From positions 205,328-269,327 of the forward strand of contig NZ_FQWT01000006.1 in NCBI RefSeq assembly GCF_900129755.1: a stretch of DNA of 64,000 nt, read 5' to 3'. The position numbers and the translations under genes are program-made. This document shows positions 42,684-51,744 of the stretch, in pieces. Under the pieces are notes generated by a model. That model saw nothing but the letters and a program-made list of their open reading frames with translations, was not told the DNA's origin and searched no databases. Numbering within the stretch: position 1 is the stretch's first letter; every line of letters begins with the position of its first letter. This DNA comes from Chryseobacterium oranimense. GTDB taxonomy: Bacteria; Bacteroidota; Bacteroidia; Flavobacteriales; Weeksellaceae.

Positions 42684-45600
42684 TTATTCCTCTAGTCTTA
42701 CGTCTAATCCAAGACCTTGTAGCTCGTGAAGTAATACATTGAATGATTCCGGAATACCTGGTTCAGGCATAGATTCACCTTTTGCAATTGCTTCATAAGT
42801 TTTCGCTCTACCAATCACGTCATCTGACTTCACTGTAAGGATCTCTCTCAAGATGTTGGAAGCTCCGAATGCTTCAAGAGCCCAAACCTCCATCTCTCCG
42901 AATCTCTGACCACCGAACTGAGCTTTACCTCCTAACGGCTGCTGAGTAATCAATGAGTAAGGTCCGATAGAACGTGCGTGCATCTTATCATCAACCATGT
43001 GTCCCAGTTTCAGCATGTAGATTACCCCAACCGTAGCCGGCTGTGTAAATCTTTCCCCGGTACCTCCATCGTAAAGGTGGGTGTTACCGAATTTAGGAAG
43101 ACCTGCTTTCTCTGTATATTCAGTGATCTGATCAAGAGTAGCTCCATCGAAGATTGGTGTAGCGAACTTCATACCCAATTTCTGACCAGCCCATCCAAGA
43201 ACTGTTTCATAAATCTGTCCGATATTCATACGGGAAGGTACCCCAAGTGGATTCAATACGATATCTACCGGTGTTCCGTCCTCAAGGAATGGCATATCTT
43301 CTTCACGAACGATTCTTGAAACGATACCTTTGTTACCGTGACGTCCTGCCATTTTATCCCCTACATTCAGTTTACGTTTTTTAGCGATATAAACTTTAGC
43401 CAACTTCATGATACCTGCCGGAAGCTCATCTCCGATTGAAATTGCAAATTTCTCACGGTTTTTAACTCCCTGGATATCATTGTACTTGATTTTATAGTTG
43501 TGAATCAATTGTTTAACCAATTCATTCTTATCATTATCTACAGTCCAGTCTGCACCGCTTACGTTTACGTAATCTTCAACTGAAGTAAGTAATTTATGAG
43601 TGAATTTCACACCTTTTCCGATGATTTCCTCATCAAGGTCATTGGTAACTCCCTGAGAAGTTTTACCGCCTACCAGTGTATTTAATTTTTCAATTAAAGT
43701 ATTTCTCAGCTCATCAAACTTAGCCTTGTAAGTGTTTTCAATTTCTTCAAGTTTAAGTTTTTCTTCAGTTCTCTTCTTTTTATCTTTAATGTTTCTTGAG
43801 AACAATTTTTTGTTGATCACAACACCTCTTAGTGAAGAGTCTGCTTTTAATGAAGCATCTTTTACATCACCGGCTTTGTCACCGAAGATGGCTCTAAGAA
43901 GTTTTTCTTCAGGAGTCGGATCAGATTCACCTTTTGGAGTGATCTTACCGATCATGATATCTCCAGGCTTCACTTCAGCGCCGATTCTGATCATACCGTT
44001 CTCGTCAAGATCTTTGGTAGCTTCTTCAGAAACGTTAGGAATATCTGCCGTAAGCTCTTCCATACCTAATTTGGTATCACGAACTTCAAGAGAATATTCA
44101 TCTACGTGGATTGAAGTAAACCAGTCTTCACGAACCACTTTTTCGTTAATTACGATCGCATCCTCGAAGTTATATCCTTTCCAAGGCATGAACGCAACCA
44201 CTAAGTTTCTACCAAGAGCAAGTTCTCCGTTTTCAGTTGCATAACCGTCGCAAAGTACCTGTCCTTTCTGTACCGTTTCACCTACTCTTACGTTTGGTCT
44301 CAGGGTAATGGTAGTACTCTGGTTGGTTTTTCTGAACTTGGTAAGGTTGTATGTTTTCGTAGCGGACTCAAACTGTACCAAGTCTTCGTCTTCGCTTCTT
44401 TCGTATTTAATAGTGATCTTATCAGCATCTACATATTCTACGATACCTGTCCCTTCAGCATTGATCAAAATTCTTGAATCTTTAGCAACCTGCTGTTCCA
44501 GACCTGTACCCACGATCGGAGCTTGCGGCTTCAATAGAGGAACGGCCTGACGCATCATGTTGGATCCCATCAATGCACGGTTCGCATCATCATGCTCCAG
44601 GAATGGAATCAATGAAGCGGAGATACCGGAAATCTGGTTTGGTGCTACATCGATAAGGTTAACCTGAGAAGGTTCAACTACCGGGTAGTCACCATCCAAT
44701 CTTGCAATAATCCTGTCTGTTAAGAATTCTCCGTTGTCGTTCAGCTCCACGTTTGCCTGAGCAATTACTTTGTCTTCTTCGTCTTCTGCATTCAGATAGA
44801 TAGGATCTGCAGAAAGGTCTATCTTACTGTCTTCTACTTTTCTGTATGGAGTTTCGATGAAACCAAGGTTATTGATCTTAGCATAAATACCTAAAGAGGA
44901 GATCAAACCGATGTTTGGTCCTTCCGGAGTTTCAATCGGGCAAATTCTTCCGTAGTGGGTATGGTGAACGTCACGAACCTCGAAACCTGCTCTTTCTCTT
45001 GATAAACCACCAGGCCCTAGTGCAGAAAGTCTACGCTTGTGCGTGATTTCTGAAAGCGGGTTGGTCTGGTCCATGAACTGAGAAAGCTGGTTGGTACCGA
45101 AGAATGAGTTGATTACAGATGTTAAAGTTTTAGCATTAACAAGATCAAGCGGAGTAAAGATTTCGTTATCTCTAACGTTCATTCTCTCCTTGATGGTTCT
45201 TGCAATTCTTGAAAGACCTACCCCGAACTGTCCTGCCAATTGCTCACCAACAGTTTTAATTCTTCTGTTTGATAAGTGGTCGATATCATCAACCTCAGCT
45301 TTAGAGTTTACAAGCTCAATTAAGTGTCTTACGATAGCAATGATGTCTTCTTTTGTAAGAACTTCAGTAGTAGTCGGGATGTTCAGACCTAACTTTTTGT
45401 TTAGTCTGTAACGTCCTACTTCACCAAGAGAATATCTTTGCTCAGAGAAGAATAATTTCTCAATAATTCCTCTTGCTGTTTCCTCATCTGGCGGATCTGC
45501 ATTTCTTAACTGACGGTAGATATACTCTACTGCCTCTTTTTCAGAGTTAGTAGGGTCTTTCTGTAATGTATTCTGGATGATAGAGAATTCGTTGCTGTTT

Positions 45601-46505
45601 TCTTTGTGAATCAGGATCGATTTCACACCAGCATCAAGAATCAGATCCAAATGTTCTTTTTCAAGAATAGTCTCTCTATCCAAGATGATTTCGTTTCTTT
45701 CGATAGAAACTACTTCACCTGTATCTTCGTCTACGAAATCCTCGAACCATGTGTTCAATACTCTCGCAGCCAATGTTCTTCCTTCTACTTTTTTAAGGGC
45801 AGCCTTAGAAACTTTCACTTCTTCAGCAAGGTCGAAGATCTGAAGGATATCTTTATCAGATTCGTAACCGATAGCTCTTAAAAGGGTAGTTAATGGTAAC
45901 TTTTTCTTACGGTCGATATAAGCGTACATTACGCTGTTGATATCGGTCGTAAATTCCATCCAAGATCCTTTGAAAGGAATAATTCTTGAATAGTACAGTT
46001 TGGTCCCGTTTGCGTGGTAAGTCTGTCCGAAGAATACACCTGGTGAACGGTGTAACTGCGTAACGATAACTCTCTCTGCACCATTGATGATGAAAGATCC
46101 GCTAGGCGTCATGTAAGGAACCGGGCCTAAGTATACATCCTGAACCACAGTCTGGAAATCCTCGTGCTCAGGGTCTGTACAATACAATTTAAGTCTTGCT
46201 TTAAGAGGCACTGAATATGTTAATCCTCTTTCCACACACTCGTCAATTGAATAACGTGGAGAATCTACCAGATAATCAAGAAATTCCAATACAAACTGAT
46301 TTCTGGAATCGGTGATTGGGAAGTTTTCCTGGAAGGTTCTGTATAAACCTTCGTCTGTTCTGTCTTCTGGAAGGGTATCAAGCTGGAAAAAATCTCTGAA
46401 TGACTCAAGCTGGATGTCCAGAAAGTCAGGAGTGATGATTTTTCCTTTAGCTGATGAGAAATTAATTCTCTGATTCCCCCTTGTTGTTGCTGTTGTTTTA
46501 CTCAT
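42684..46505 (-). CDS. rpoB: RNA polymerase beta subunit
   Basis: The 1273-residue protein is complete, from NQRINFSSAKGKIITPDFLD to LQGLGLDVRLEE. The rifampin pocket reads QLSQFMDQTNPLSEITHKRR followed by LSALGPGGL at about residues 466-495. The main resistance positions (E. coli Asp516, His526, Ser531) keep the sensitive-type residues. Lysines and the active-site region GRHGNKGIVSRI near residue 1045 are present. Unlike in E. coli, it does not directly follow rplL: three secreted-protein genes lie between, and it has its own promoter with a leader of about 334 bases. Confidence 0.98.
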   Translation of the reverse strand: MSKTTATTRGNQRINFSSAKGKIITPDFLDIQLESFRDFFQLDTLPEDRTDEGLYRTFQENFPITDSRNQFVLEFLDYLVDSPRYSIDECVERGLTYSVPLKARLKLYCTDPEHEDFQTVVQDVYLGPVPYMTPSGSFIINGAERVIVTQLHRSPGVFFGQTYHANGTKLYYSRIIPFKGSWMEFTTDINSVMYAYIDRKKKLPLTTLLRAIGYESDKDILQIFDLAEEVKVSKAALKKVEGRTLAARVLNTWFEDFVDEDTGEVVSIERNEIILDRETILEKEHLDLILDAGVKSILIHKENSNEFSIIQNTLQKDPTNSEKEAVEYIYRQLRNADPPDEETARGIIEKLFFSEQRYSLGEVGRYRLNKKLGLNIPTTTEVLTKEDIIAIVRHLIELVNSKAEVDDIDHLSNRRIKTVGEQLAGQFGVGLSRIARTIKERMNVRDNEIFTPLDLVNAKTLTSVINSFFGTNQLSQFMDQTNPLSEITHKRRLSALGPGGLSRERAGFEVRDVHHTHYGRICPIETPEGPNIGLISSLGIYAKINNLGFIETPYRKVEDSKIDLSADPIYLNAEDEEDKVIAQANVELNDNGEFLTDRIIARLDGDYPVVEPSQVNLIDVAPNQISGISASLIPFLEHDDANRALMGSNMMRQAVPLLKPQAPIVGTGLEQQVAKDSRILINAEGTGIVEYVDADKITIKYERSEDEDLVQFESATKTYNLTKFRKTNQSTTITLRPNVRVGETVQKGQVLCDGYATENGELALGRNLVVAFMPWKGYNFEDAIVINEKVVREDWFTSIHVDEYSLEVRDTKLGMEELTADIPNVSEEATKDLDENGMIRIGAEVKPGDIMIGKITPKGESDPTPEEKLLRAIFGDKAGDVKDASLKADSSLRGVVINKKLFSRNIKDKKKRTEEKLKLEEIENTYKAKFDELRNTLIEKLNTLVGGKTSQGVTNDLDEEIIGKGVKFTHKLLTSVEDYVNVSGADWTVDNDKNELVKQLIHNYKIKYNDIQGVKNREKFAISIGDELPAGIMKLAKVYIAKKRKLNVGDKMAGRHGNKGIVSRIVREEDMPFLEDGTPVDIVLNPLGVPSRMNIGQIYETVLGWAGQKLGMKFATPIFDGATLDQITEYTEKAGLPKFGNTHLYDGGTGERFTQPATVGVIYMLKLGHMVDDKMHARSIGPYSLITQQPLGGKAQFGGQRFGEMEVWALEAFGASNILREILTVKSDDVIGRAKTYEAIAKGESMPEPGIPESFNVLLHELQGLGLDVRLEE

Positions 46506-46839
46506 AAAACTTTTAAGAAAGGGTTAAAAAATATTTTGATTTATTCAAAAATATCAGAAGAAGACAAAGAAAAAAGATGAAAGAGAAAGAATACGTGAGA
46601 AAATTTTGGCGCAATTATCGGTCCTTATTCTTTGTTCTTTATTCTAAAAGGTCTTTAATCTAACTTCTAACTGCAACGCTGGTATATCTTTTCACAACGT
46701 AATGCAAAATATTTTTATTTACTTTTGAGGCAGAATCCGCCGCAGTATCTATATACGAGAAACCTCTTTCATTATTTTCATGAAAGAGCTGATTTTCAAT
46801 ATTTTATAGATTTACAAACAATTATTCGCGCCAAAAGAG
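46506..46839 (-). promoter_or_regulatory. Long structured leader of rpoB
   Basis: From the predicted start site (about 46839) to the rpoB ATG there are about 334 bases without a gene. The first part contains TTTTGGCGCGAATAAT (minus strand, 46821-46836). The last part contains a near complement (46605-46619) that differs by one bulged G and one base. Between them is a nine-pair hairpin, CTCTTTCAT/ATGAAAGAG (46764-46788). A long-range stem closing the leader is possible. The sequence is seen; a regulatory role is inference. Confidence 0.5.
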
Positions 46840-46842
46840 GGA

Positions 46843-46850
46843 CAAAGGTA
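46843..46850 (-). promoter_or_regulatory. rpoB promoter -7 box
   Basis: On the minus strand TACCTTTG matches TAnnTTTG, with TTTG at 46871-46874 about 20 bases upstream as the -33 element. This is one of the best promoter matches in the window. Confidence 0.7.
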
Positions 46851-46913
46851 CAAAATTTCCATCATATAGACAAATAAAACTTATTCATTTTGAGAGCGTT
46901 AAAAGTTTTTTAA

Positions 46914-46943
46914 ATAAAAAGGCCGTCCTCAGAGGGACGGCCT
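46914..46943 (-). terminator. Terminator of the surface-protein block before rpoB
   Basis: The GGCCGTCC/GGACGGCC stem with a short loop is followed by a T run on the minus strand, about 20 bases after the stop of the 866-residue gene. It isolates this block from rpoB. Confidence 0.9.
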
Positions 46944-46964
46944 GTAATTATATAGAGTTTGAAA

Positions 46965-49565
46965 TTATTTTACAATGATCTTATAAGATTTCATTGTTGA
47001 TTTAGTCTCTATTTTCACAATATAAACACCTGCAGGTAGTGAAGCTGTGTTAATTTCGGCATTTCCGGAGAATTTACCTGATTTAACCAGCTGCCCCTGA
47101 GCAGAGAATAGTGCGTAAGTTCCTTCTTCTCTGGATTTAACATTTAAGTTTTCACCAGATTTTACCGGGTTAGGATATACATTGATATCGCTTGCAGTTG
47201 AAGTAACATCAGAACCTGTGATTCCTTTCGCAGCAGATGTCAATCCGTTTTTAGCGAATGCAGCATAAGGTGAAAGCGGAGAATCAGGTGCTCCTCTCTT
47301 CACAAGGTCTGTATCTACTACAGCCTGGATACCGTCTTTATCAGCATCATTGATTCTGGAAATAAATCCTACTCCAAAGTCATCCAGATTATCTTTACCG
47401 ATAGCCCACAGGTCATAATCAGTTCCGTTTGAATTTAAGTCAACGAAGTCTGGCTTGTCGTCTCCATCTGTATTTTTAAGAGGGTATTTTAATACTCCAG
47501 AATCCGGAGAAGTTTCTAAAATATCTGCAATACCATTAGTTCCTACAGCTACACCGGCATCAATAACACCATTGTGATCTGCATCTATCTGATTGATTAC
47601 TGATGTTGGAATACCAGATTCAAATAAATCTAAAATACCATCGTTATCGGAATCCAAATCCAAATAGCTGGAAATTCCGTCTCCTAATACCTGAACAGGA
47701 CCAAATACTCCTTCCAAATCATCATCTTCAAATTTACCATTGTTATCAAGATCTTCTAAAGCATCCGGAATACCATCGTTATCAGAGTCAAGATCACATG
47801 CATCCATAATTCCGTCACCATCTGTATCAATAGTAGGAGATTTGTCATTTACTGCTGTACATCCTTCAGCACAATCAGGAATACCGTTACCGTTATTATC
47901 TATACTGTCGTTACCGTTAGGACACTGGTCGAAGCAGTTTGGCACTCCATCGTTATCATCATCTCTGCTGGCAAATGCATTATAGATATAGTAGTTTTGA
48001 GGAATACGTACTCCTGTACCACTATAGAAAGTCACTTTAATACGGTTGAAAGGCTTGGTTGCCTTACCTCCTACATAGAATTTATTAGAGTCCGTAGTAA
48101 AGAAGTTTCCGCTGATTAAGCTTCCTGTGCTGGTAAATACATCTGTTTGCGTATTATTATTATAAAGTGTTACCGTAATATTTTCAAGAACACTTACCCC
48201 AATTAAGTTTGCTGCTTTCTCTATCGTAAATCCCGCATATGTATTGGCAGGAAGAAGACTGTTCGTGCTCACTGTAGCATAAGCTGAGAAAATACTTAGT
48301 ATTGAAGCGGCAGGGATAGTTGCTGTAGCATAGTTTGAAGTATTGGTATCCACAATATTTCCCGGATCAACCATTTTGGCTAAAATAAGACCAAAAAGCC
48401 CAGGACCTGAAGTCCAGCTGGAACCTGATACTATGTTTCCAGGGATTGCAGAACCACTTGTCTGAATTTTATCATTACAGTCGCAAGATGCAGGCTCTTC
48501 AAATGCATAATACACTTTTAAAGATCCGATGTTAACCCCTAAAGTCTGAGTAACTTTTAAACGTACTTCGTTAAAAGGCTTAGTTGTAGTAACCGAAACT
48601 TTTTGTTTTCCACTACCAAAACCAAGAACTTTGATATTGATTAAGCCACCACCATCAGATAATGTTTTGGAATCCTGAAGCTGGCCATATAAATAAGTTT
48701 CTACTGTAATATTTTTTAAGAATTCTGCACTTAAAAGTTTTCCTTCATCATCAGGAGAAATTACAAAACCTGCTTTGTTTCCTGCAGGGTACACCTGGTT
48801 TTTATCCAAAACTCCTACTGAATAAGATCCAAGAAGTCCAGCGGGTAATACAATTGATCCATAAGAATTCTTGTCTCCATCCCCAATTTTCTCTCTGTTC
48901 TGAACAAAAGAAAGTGGAGCAATGAAGCTGCTGCTTCCTGAAACATTTCCATCCACACCGCTTCCAGCGATAATATCATCACAAATTCCATTGTTATCTA
49001 CAGGAACTTTAGTAGGATCGAATGCAAAAGCATAATATACATTCATTGCACTGAAAATAGACAGCACATTGGTTTGGTATAATCTTACTTCGTTAAATTC
49101 CTTTGTTGTTTTAAAATGCAGGAAAATTCTGTTTTTACTTCCCCCGAATGCAGGAACTGATAATAAAGTAGCACTTGTAGTAGATTCCTGAAGCACTCCA
49201 TTTTTATAGGTGCTGATTCTTAGCGAACTCAACAGGTCTACTGTAATGAAGCTAGTCCCTAAGTCAACATTAAAACCTGTAATATAACCAGCAGGATAAG
49301 TCGTATTTGTGTTTTTCACAGATATACCGTTTCCGCTTACTAAAGAAGCAAAGTTACCCATGCTTACGCTGTTATCCAAACTCGCATCTATTACCGGATT
49401 CATACTTCCGTTATAGCACGCCAGACAAATACCTGAATTGTTTACAGGCTTCGCTTCCACACCCATCCCTCGGATAGGTTCATAACCTTTTTGAGCAGAT
49501 ACAGCCGCTGACATCATAAATATCACCAGCATGACTGCCAATTTCTCGAATAATTTTTTTGCCAT
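46965..49565 (-). CDS. Large T9SS-exported protein with triplicated domain and calcium-type repeats
   Basis: The 866-residue protein has a signal peptide (residues 1-24). Three divergent copies of a 150-170 residue domain follow up to about residue 540. Each copy ends in an F-N-E/R-V/I-R/K motif followed by a tyrosine-rich Y-Y-A-F-like strand (FNEVRLYQTNVL, FNEVRLKVTQTL, FNRIKVTFYSGT). Next are thrombospondin type 3-like aspartate repeats (DDDNDGVPNC, DTDGDGIMDACDLDSDNDGI). A type A T9SS tail begins NVYPNPVKSGENL and ends SYKIIVK. Aspartate repeats usually bind calcium and stiffen the stalk. It is expected on the cell surface, perhaps as an adhesin. It follows the 391-residue gene by 41 bases. 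Confidence 0.85.
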   Translation of the reverse strand: MAKKLFEKLAVMLVIFMMSAAVSAQKGYEPIRGMGVEAKPVNNSGICLACYNGSMNPVIDASLDNSVSMGNFASLVSGNGISVKNTNTTYPAGYITGFNVDLGTSFITVDLLSSLRISTYKNGVLQESTTSATLLSVPAFGGSKNRIFLHFKTTKEFNEVRLYQTNVLSIFSAMNVYYAFAFDPTKVPVDNNGICDDIIAGSGVDGNVSGSSSFIAPLSFVQNREKIGDGDKNSYGSIVLPAGLLGSYSVGVLDKNQVYPAGNKAGFVISPDDEGKLLSAEFLKNITVETYLYGQLQDSKTLSDGGGLINIKVLGFGSGKQKVSVTTTKPFNEVRLKVTQTLGVNIGSLKVYYAFEEPASCDCNDKIQTSGSAIPGNIVSGSSWTSGPGLFGLILAKMVDPGNIVDTNTSNYATATIPAASILSIFSAYATVSTNSLLPANTYAGFTIEKAANLIGVSVLENITVTLYNNNTQTDVFTSTGSLISGNFFTTDSNKFYVGGKATKPFNRIKVTFYSGTGVRIPQNYYIYNAFASRDDDNDGVPNCFDQCPNGNDSIDNNGNGIPDCAEGCTAVNDKSPTIDTDGDGIMDACDLDSDNDGIPDALEDLDNNGKFEDDDLEGVFGPVQVLGDGISSYLDLDSDNDGILDLFESGIPTSVINQIDADHNGVIDAGVAVGTNGIADILETSPDSGVLKYPLKNTDGDDKPDFVDLNSNGTDYDLWAIGKDNLDDFGVGFISRINDADKDGIQAVVDTDLVKRGAPDSPLSPYAAFAKNGLTSAAKGITGSDVTSTASDINVYPNPVKSGENLNVKSREEGTYALFSAQGQLVKSGKFSGNAEINTASLPAGVYIVKIETKSTMKSYKIIVK

Positions 49566-49606
49566 TTTTGTTCTTGTTTTTATTTATCGTTAAAATTTGT
49601 GTCTTA

Positions 49607-50782
49607 TTATAATGACTGCCATCCATACGCAGAATTGCCAGTCTGCCTGCAGCCAACAAAATTACCAGTGGTTACTCCCAGAGTCGTAGTTACTTCATAT
49701 ATTATTGTTCCTGCATTGGACGCATCACATGTCGGTCTTGGACCTGTAGCTTTTATCTGAACAGCCTTGCTTACTTCTAAATCTGCAAAGTTTGCCAGAT
49801 TAGGAGTTACATTAATCCCCACATCCGAAATCACCGTACCTACAGCCCCTTGTCCTGAAAAAACATGGCTGGTATTAGCATAAGTTGATTGATTAGCCTG
49901 TGAGGTTCCGCTAATTCCGATCGCAATAGAACCTGATGTTCCCCCCACTGTATTATTGCTTCCGAAAGCAAAATTATTCAGGGTAACAACATTGTTTGCT
50001 CCGAAAGCAAATCCTCCATTGGTAGCGTTGTTGGTATGTCCTACTGCCACGGCAACTGAATTACCAGTAGTGTTAAAAGCTCCAAAAGCAAAATTGGCAT
50101 TGGATAAAGTTGAATTATTATTCCCAAAAACTTTACCTCCTCCTACTGCACTGTTATTGGAACCAATAGCAACAGCCGGGAAATTGACTCCTGAAGTAGT
50201 AGCCGTATTTCCTTTACCAAGAGCTATATTGTTTGAAGTAGTGTTAATAACATTTGAATTTCCCCAGGAAAGGCCTGAAGCGTTTTCACCCCCTCCTGAC
50301 AATCCTCCTGCAGCGTCAAGAACGGCATGCACTTTATTCGCACTTATCATTACCAGATCAGCCGCTCCTTTAGGGCCCAGGTAATTAGCAGAAGCAGGTG
50401 CAGCTCCTAAAACTTCAGTGGTCGTAGAAATTTCTCCTACTGCATTTCCTTTAATCTGCCATTCTGTGCCGGTTTGTTTCTGCCATAGCGCTCCATCGAA
50501 ATAGTAATATCCTGGAGTTGTTACATTAATTGTAACAGATGCAGGGGTAGCATTAATTGATGTAACATATACCAAAGCTCCTGTTTGAGCAGCAGCATAC
50601 GTTTTAGCAGCCAGCTGACTTAATGATAGCCTTGGAGCAATAATACCGTCAGGCTTGCTCGTATTTGTCGGAAGTCCTACTACATCAAGAGTTGCCTGCC
50701 CCTGATCTGTATTTATTCCAACCTGTGCGTTTATGCCAAAACATACTGACATAGCCGCAATCGTAAATAATCTGTTTTTCAT
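49607..50782 (-). CDS. Exported protein with YadA-head-like repeats
   Basis: The 391-residue protein has a signal peptide (MKNRLFTIAAMSVCFGINAQ) and the VGINTDQGQATLDVVG opening common to Bacteroidota surface proteins. From about residue 175 to 300 it carries repeats of the form A-I/F-A-F/L-G-x-x-N-x (IALGKGNTA, VAIGSNNSAV, FAFGAFNTT, VAVGHTNNA, FAFGANNVV, FAFGSNNTV). These resemble the left-handed beta-roll of trimeric YadA heads. No T9SS tail or YadA anchor is visible; the C-terminus ends VGCRQTGNSAYGWQSL. It is probably secreted or held by its operon partner. Confidence 0.75.
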   Translation of the reverse strand: MKNRLFTIAAMSVCFGINAQVGINTDQGQATLDVVGLPTNTSKPDGIIAPRLSLSQLAAKTYAAAQTGALVYVTSINATPASVTINVTTPGYYYFDGALWQKQTGTEWQIKGNAVGEISTTTEVLGAAPASANYLGPKGAADLVMISANKVHAVLDAAGGLSGGGENASGLSWGNSNVINTTSNNIALGKGNTATTSGVNFPAVAIGSNNSAVGGGKVFGNNNSTLSNANFAFGAFNTTGNSVAVAVGHTNNATNGGFAFGANNVVTLNNFAFGSNNTVGGTSGSIAIGISGTSQANQSTYANTSHVFSGQGAVGTVISDVGINVTPNLANFADLEVSKAVQIKATGPRPTCDASNAGTIIYEVTTTLGVTTGNFVGCRQTGNSAYGWQSL

Positions 50783-50944
50783 TTCTAGTGATATTTGTCT
50801 TTTTTTGTGTGTTTTTATTTTGTGTGTGTTTTTTTTATTTTAGAAAGAGTCAATTTTTACTTTCAGGCAAAGGAGGAACTGTATGAAGATATTTATCTTC
50901 AAACATGTACTTGTTCCAATTGACGTTATGTTGAATTTATACAG

Positions 50945-51010
50945 GTAGTGCAATCATAAATAATCTGTTTTTCATCCTTATTGATATTGTTTTTTTGTGT
51001 GTTTATTTTA
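50945..51010 (-). repeat. Relic copy of the 5' end of the 391-residue gene
   Basis: A segment with the same leader (TTTTTTTGTGTGTTT type tract) and the same first codons (MKNRLF-IA) as the gene starting at 50782 occurs about 200 bases upstream. The copy then reads M-I-A-L-P-V and stops after twelve codons. It looks like a duplicated or decayed gene start. The rest of the 50783-51083 region is AT-rich with no other gene. Confidence 0.65.
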
Positions 51011-51083
51011 TGGATATCATTCTTCTAAGAAATGAAAAGTATGTTTCTTCTTAGCGAATGAATAGCTGTTTATTCAATAGATT

Positions 51084-51464
51084 TTAAGATAGTTTATCCG
51101 GAAATTCAGTTATATCATGAAAACCTTCTACATTTTTCGAATCTTTAATGTAATGGATTCCTGATATATGTGACAGTGTGGTCTCTGCCATATTGCAAAG
51201 CGAATTATGCCAACTAGCAGCTACATAAAGCTTACTTATTTTCGCAACGACCTTAGTGAAAGCAGGAGTTCTATCTTTCTCTGAATATTTTTTGGGATTG
51301 TCGGCTTTGTAATTAAAGCCCGAGGAATAAAAGCACCACGATGAAACAGCAGAACTTTGTACTGTTAAATATGTATTGCCGGAATTTCCTATCTGCCCTG
51401 CCAACAACATATTAATACAATATGCTACAGCATAGCCATAGAAGAAAAAGTAACTTCTTTTCAA
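51084..51464 (-). CDS. Hypothetical protein, orphan
   Basis: The frame encodes 126 residues with a moderately hydrophobic N-terminus (RSYFFFYGYAVAYCINMLLAG) that might be a signal or membrane segment. It then contains CFYSSGFNYKADNPKKYSEK and a polar C-terminus. I recognise no family, and the sequence does not look like a catalytic domain. A strong promoter (TATATTTG at 51493-51500) stands right before it. It is probably the first gene of the surface-protein block, or a decayed relative of such a gene. Confidence 0.45.
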   Translation of the reverse strand: MKRSYFFFYGYAVAYCINMLLAGQIGNSGNTYLTVQSSAVSSWCFYSSGFNYKADNPKKYSEKDRTPAFTKVVAKISKLYVAASWHNSLCNMAETTLSHISGIHYIKDSKNVEGFHDITEFPDKLS

Positions 51465-51492
51465 ATTATGTATGTGTGTGTTTTTTCGAGTA

Positions 51493-51500
51493 CAAATATA
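51493..51500 (-). promoter_or_regulatory. Promoter of the surface-protein block
   Basis: On the minus strand the site reads TATATTTG. A TTG at 51519-51521 supplies a -33 element about 18 bases away. No comparable box was found in front of the 50782 gene, so this promoter may serve all three genes down to the terminator at 46914. Confidence 0.6.
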
Positions 51501-51689
51501 GTAATTTTACAATTAAAACAATCTTTTTGTATTAAATTTTTATGAAAAATAAAGAATCCTGTGAATAATAAATACGTTAAATTAGAAAATGATGAATAAT
51601 CGTCAATAATAATTAAATATTAAATTATATAAATCAAACATATTCAAATACTTTTATGAATTATTGGCAATTTTTATTAGTTATAAAAA

Positions 51690-51720
51690 CAAAAAAAAGC
51701 CCGGACATTACTGTCCGGGC
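51690..51720 (-). terminator. Terminator after rplL
   Basis: GCCCGGACA/TGTCCGGGC with a TTAC loop is followed on the minus strand by eight or more T residues, about 25 bases after the rplL stop. It separates the ribosomal genes from the surface-protein block. Confidence 0.92.
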
Positions 51721-51744
51721 TTCTTATTTTATGGGTAAATTGAA

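Noticed and set aside
45000..45110. Rifampin-resistance mutation in rpoB
   Set aside because: Asp, His and Ser at the main resistance positions are all of the sensitive type.
49956..50384. Plus-strand frame rich in Pro/Ala/Leu opposite the YadA-like gene
   Set aside because: It is the mirror of a repetitive coding region; composition follows from the Gly/Asn repeats on the other strand.
49956..50384. Possible CRISPR or tandem DNA repeat in the YadA-like gene
   Set aside because: The repeats are at protein level and degenerate in DNA; there are no constant repeats or spacers.
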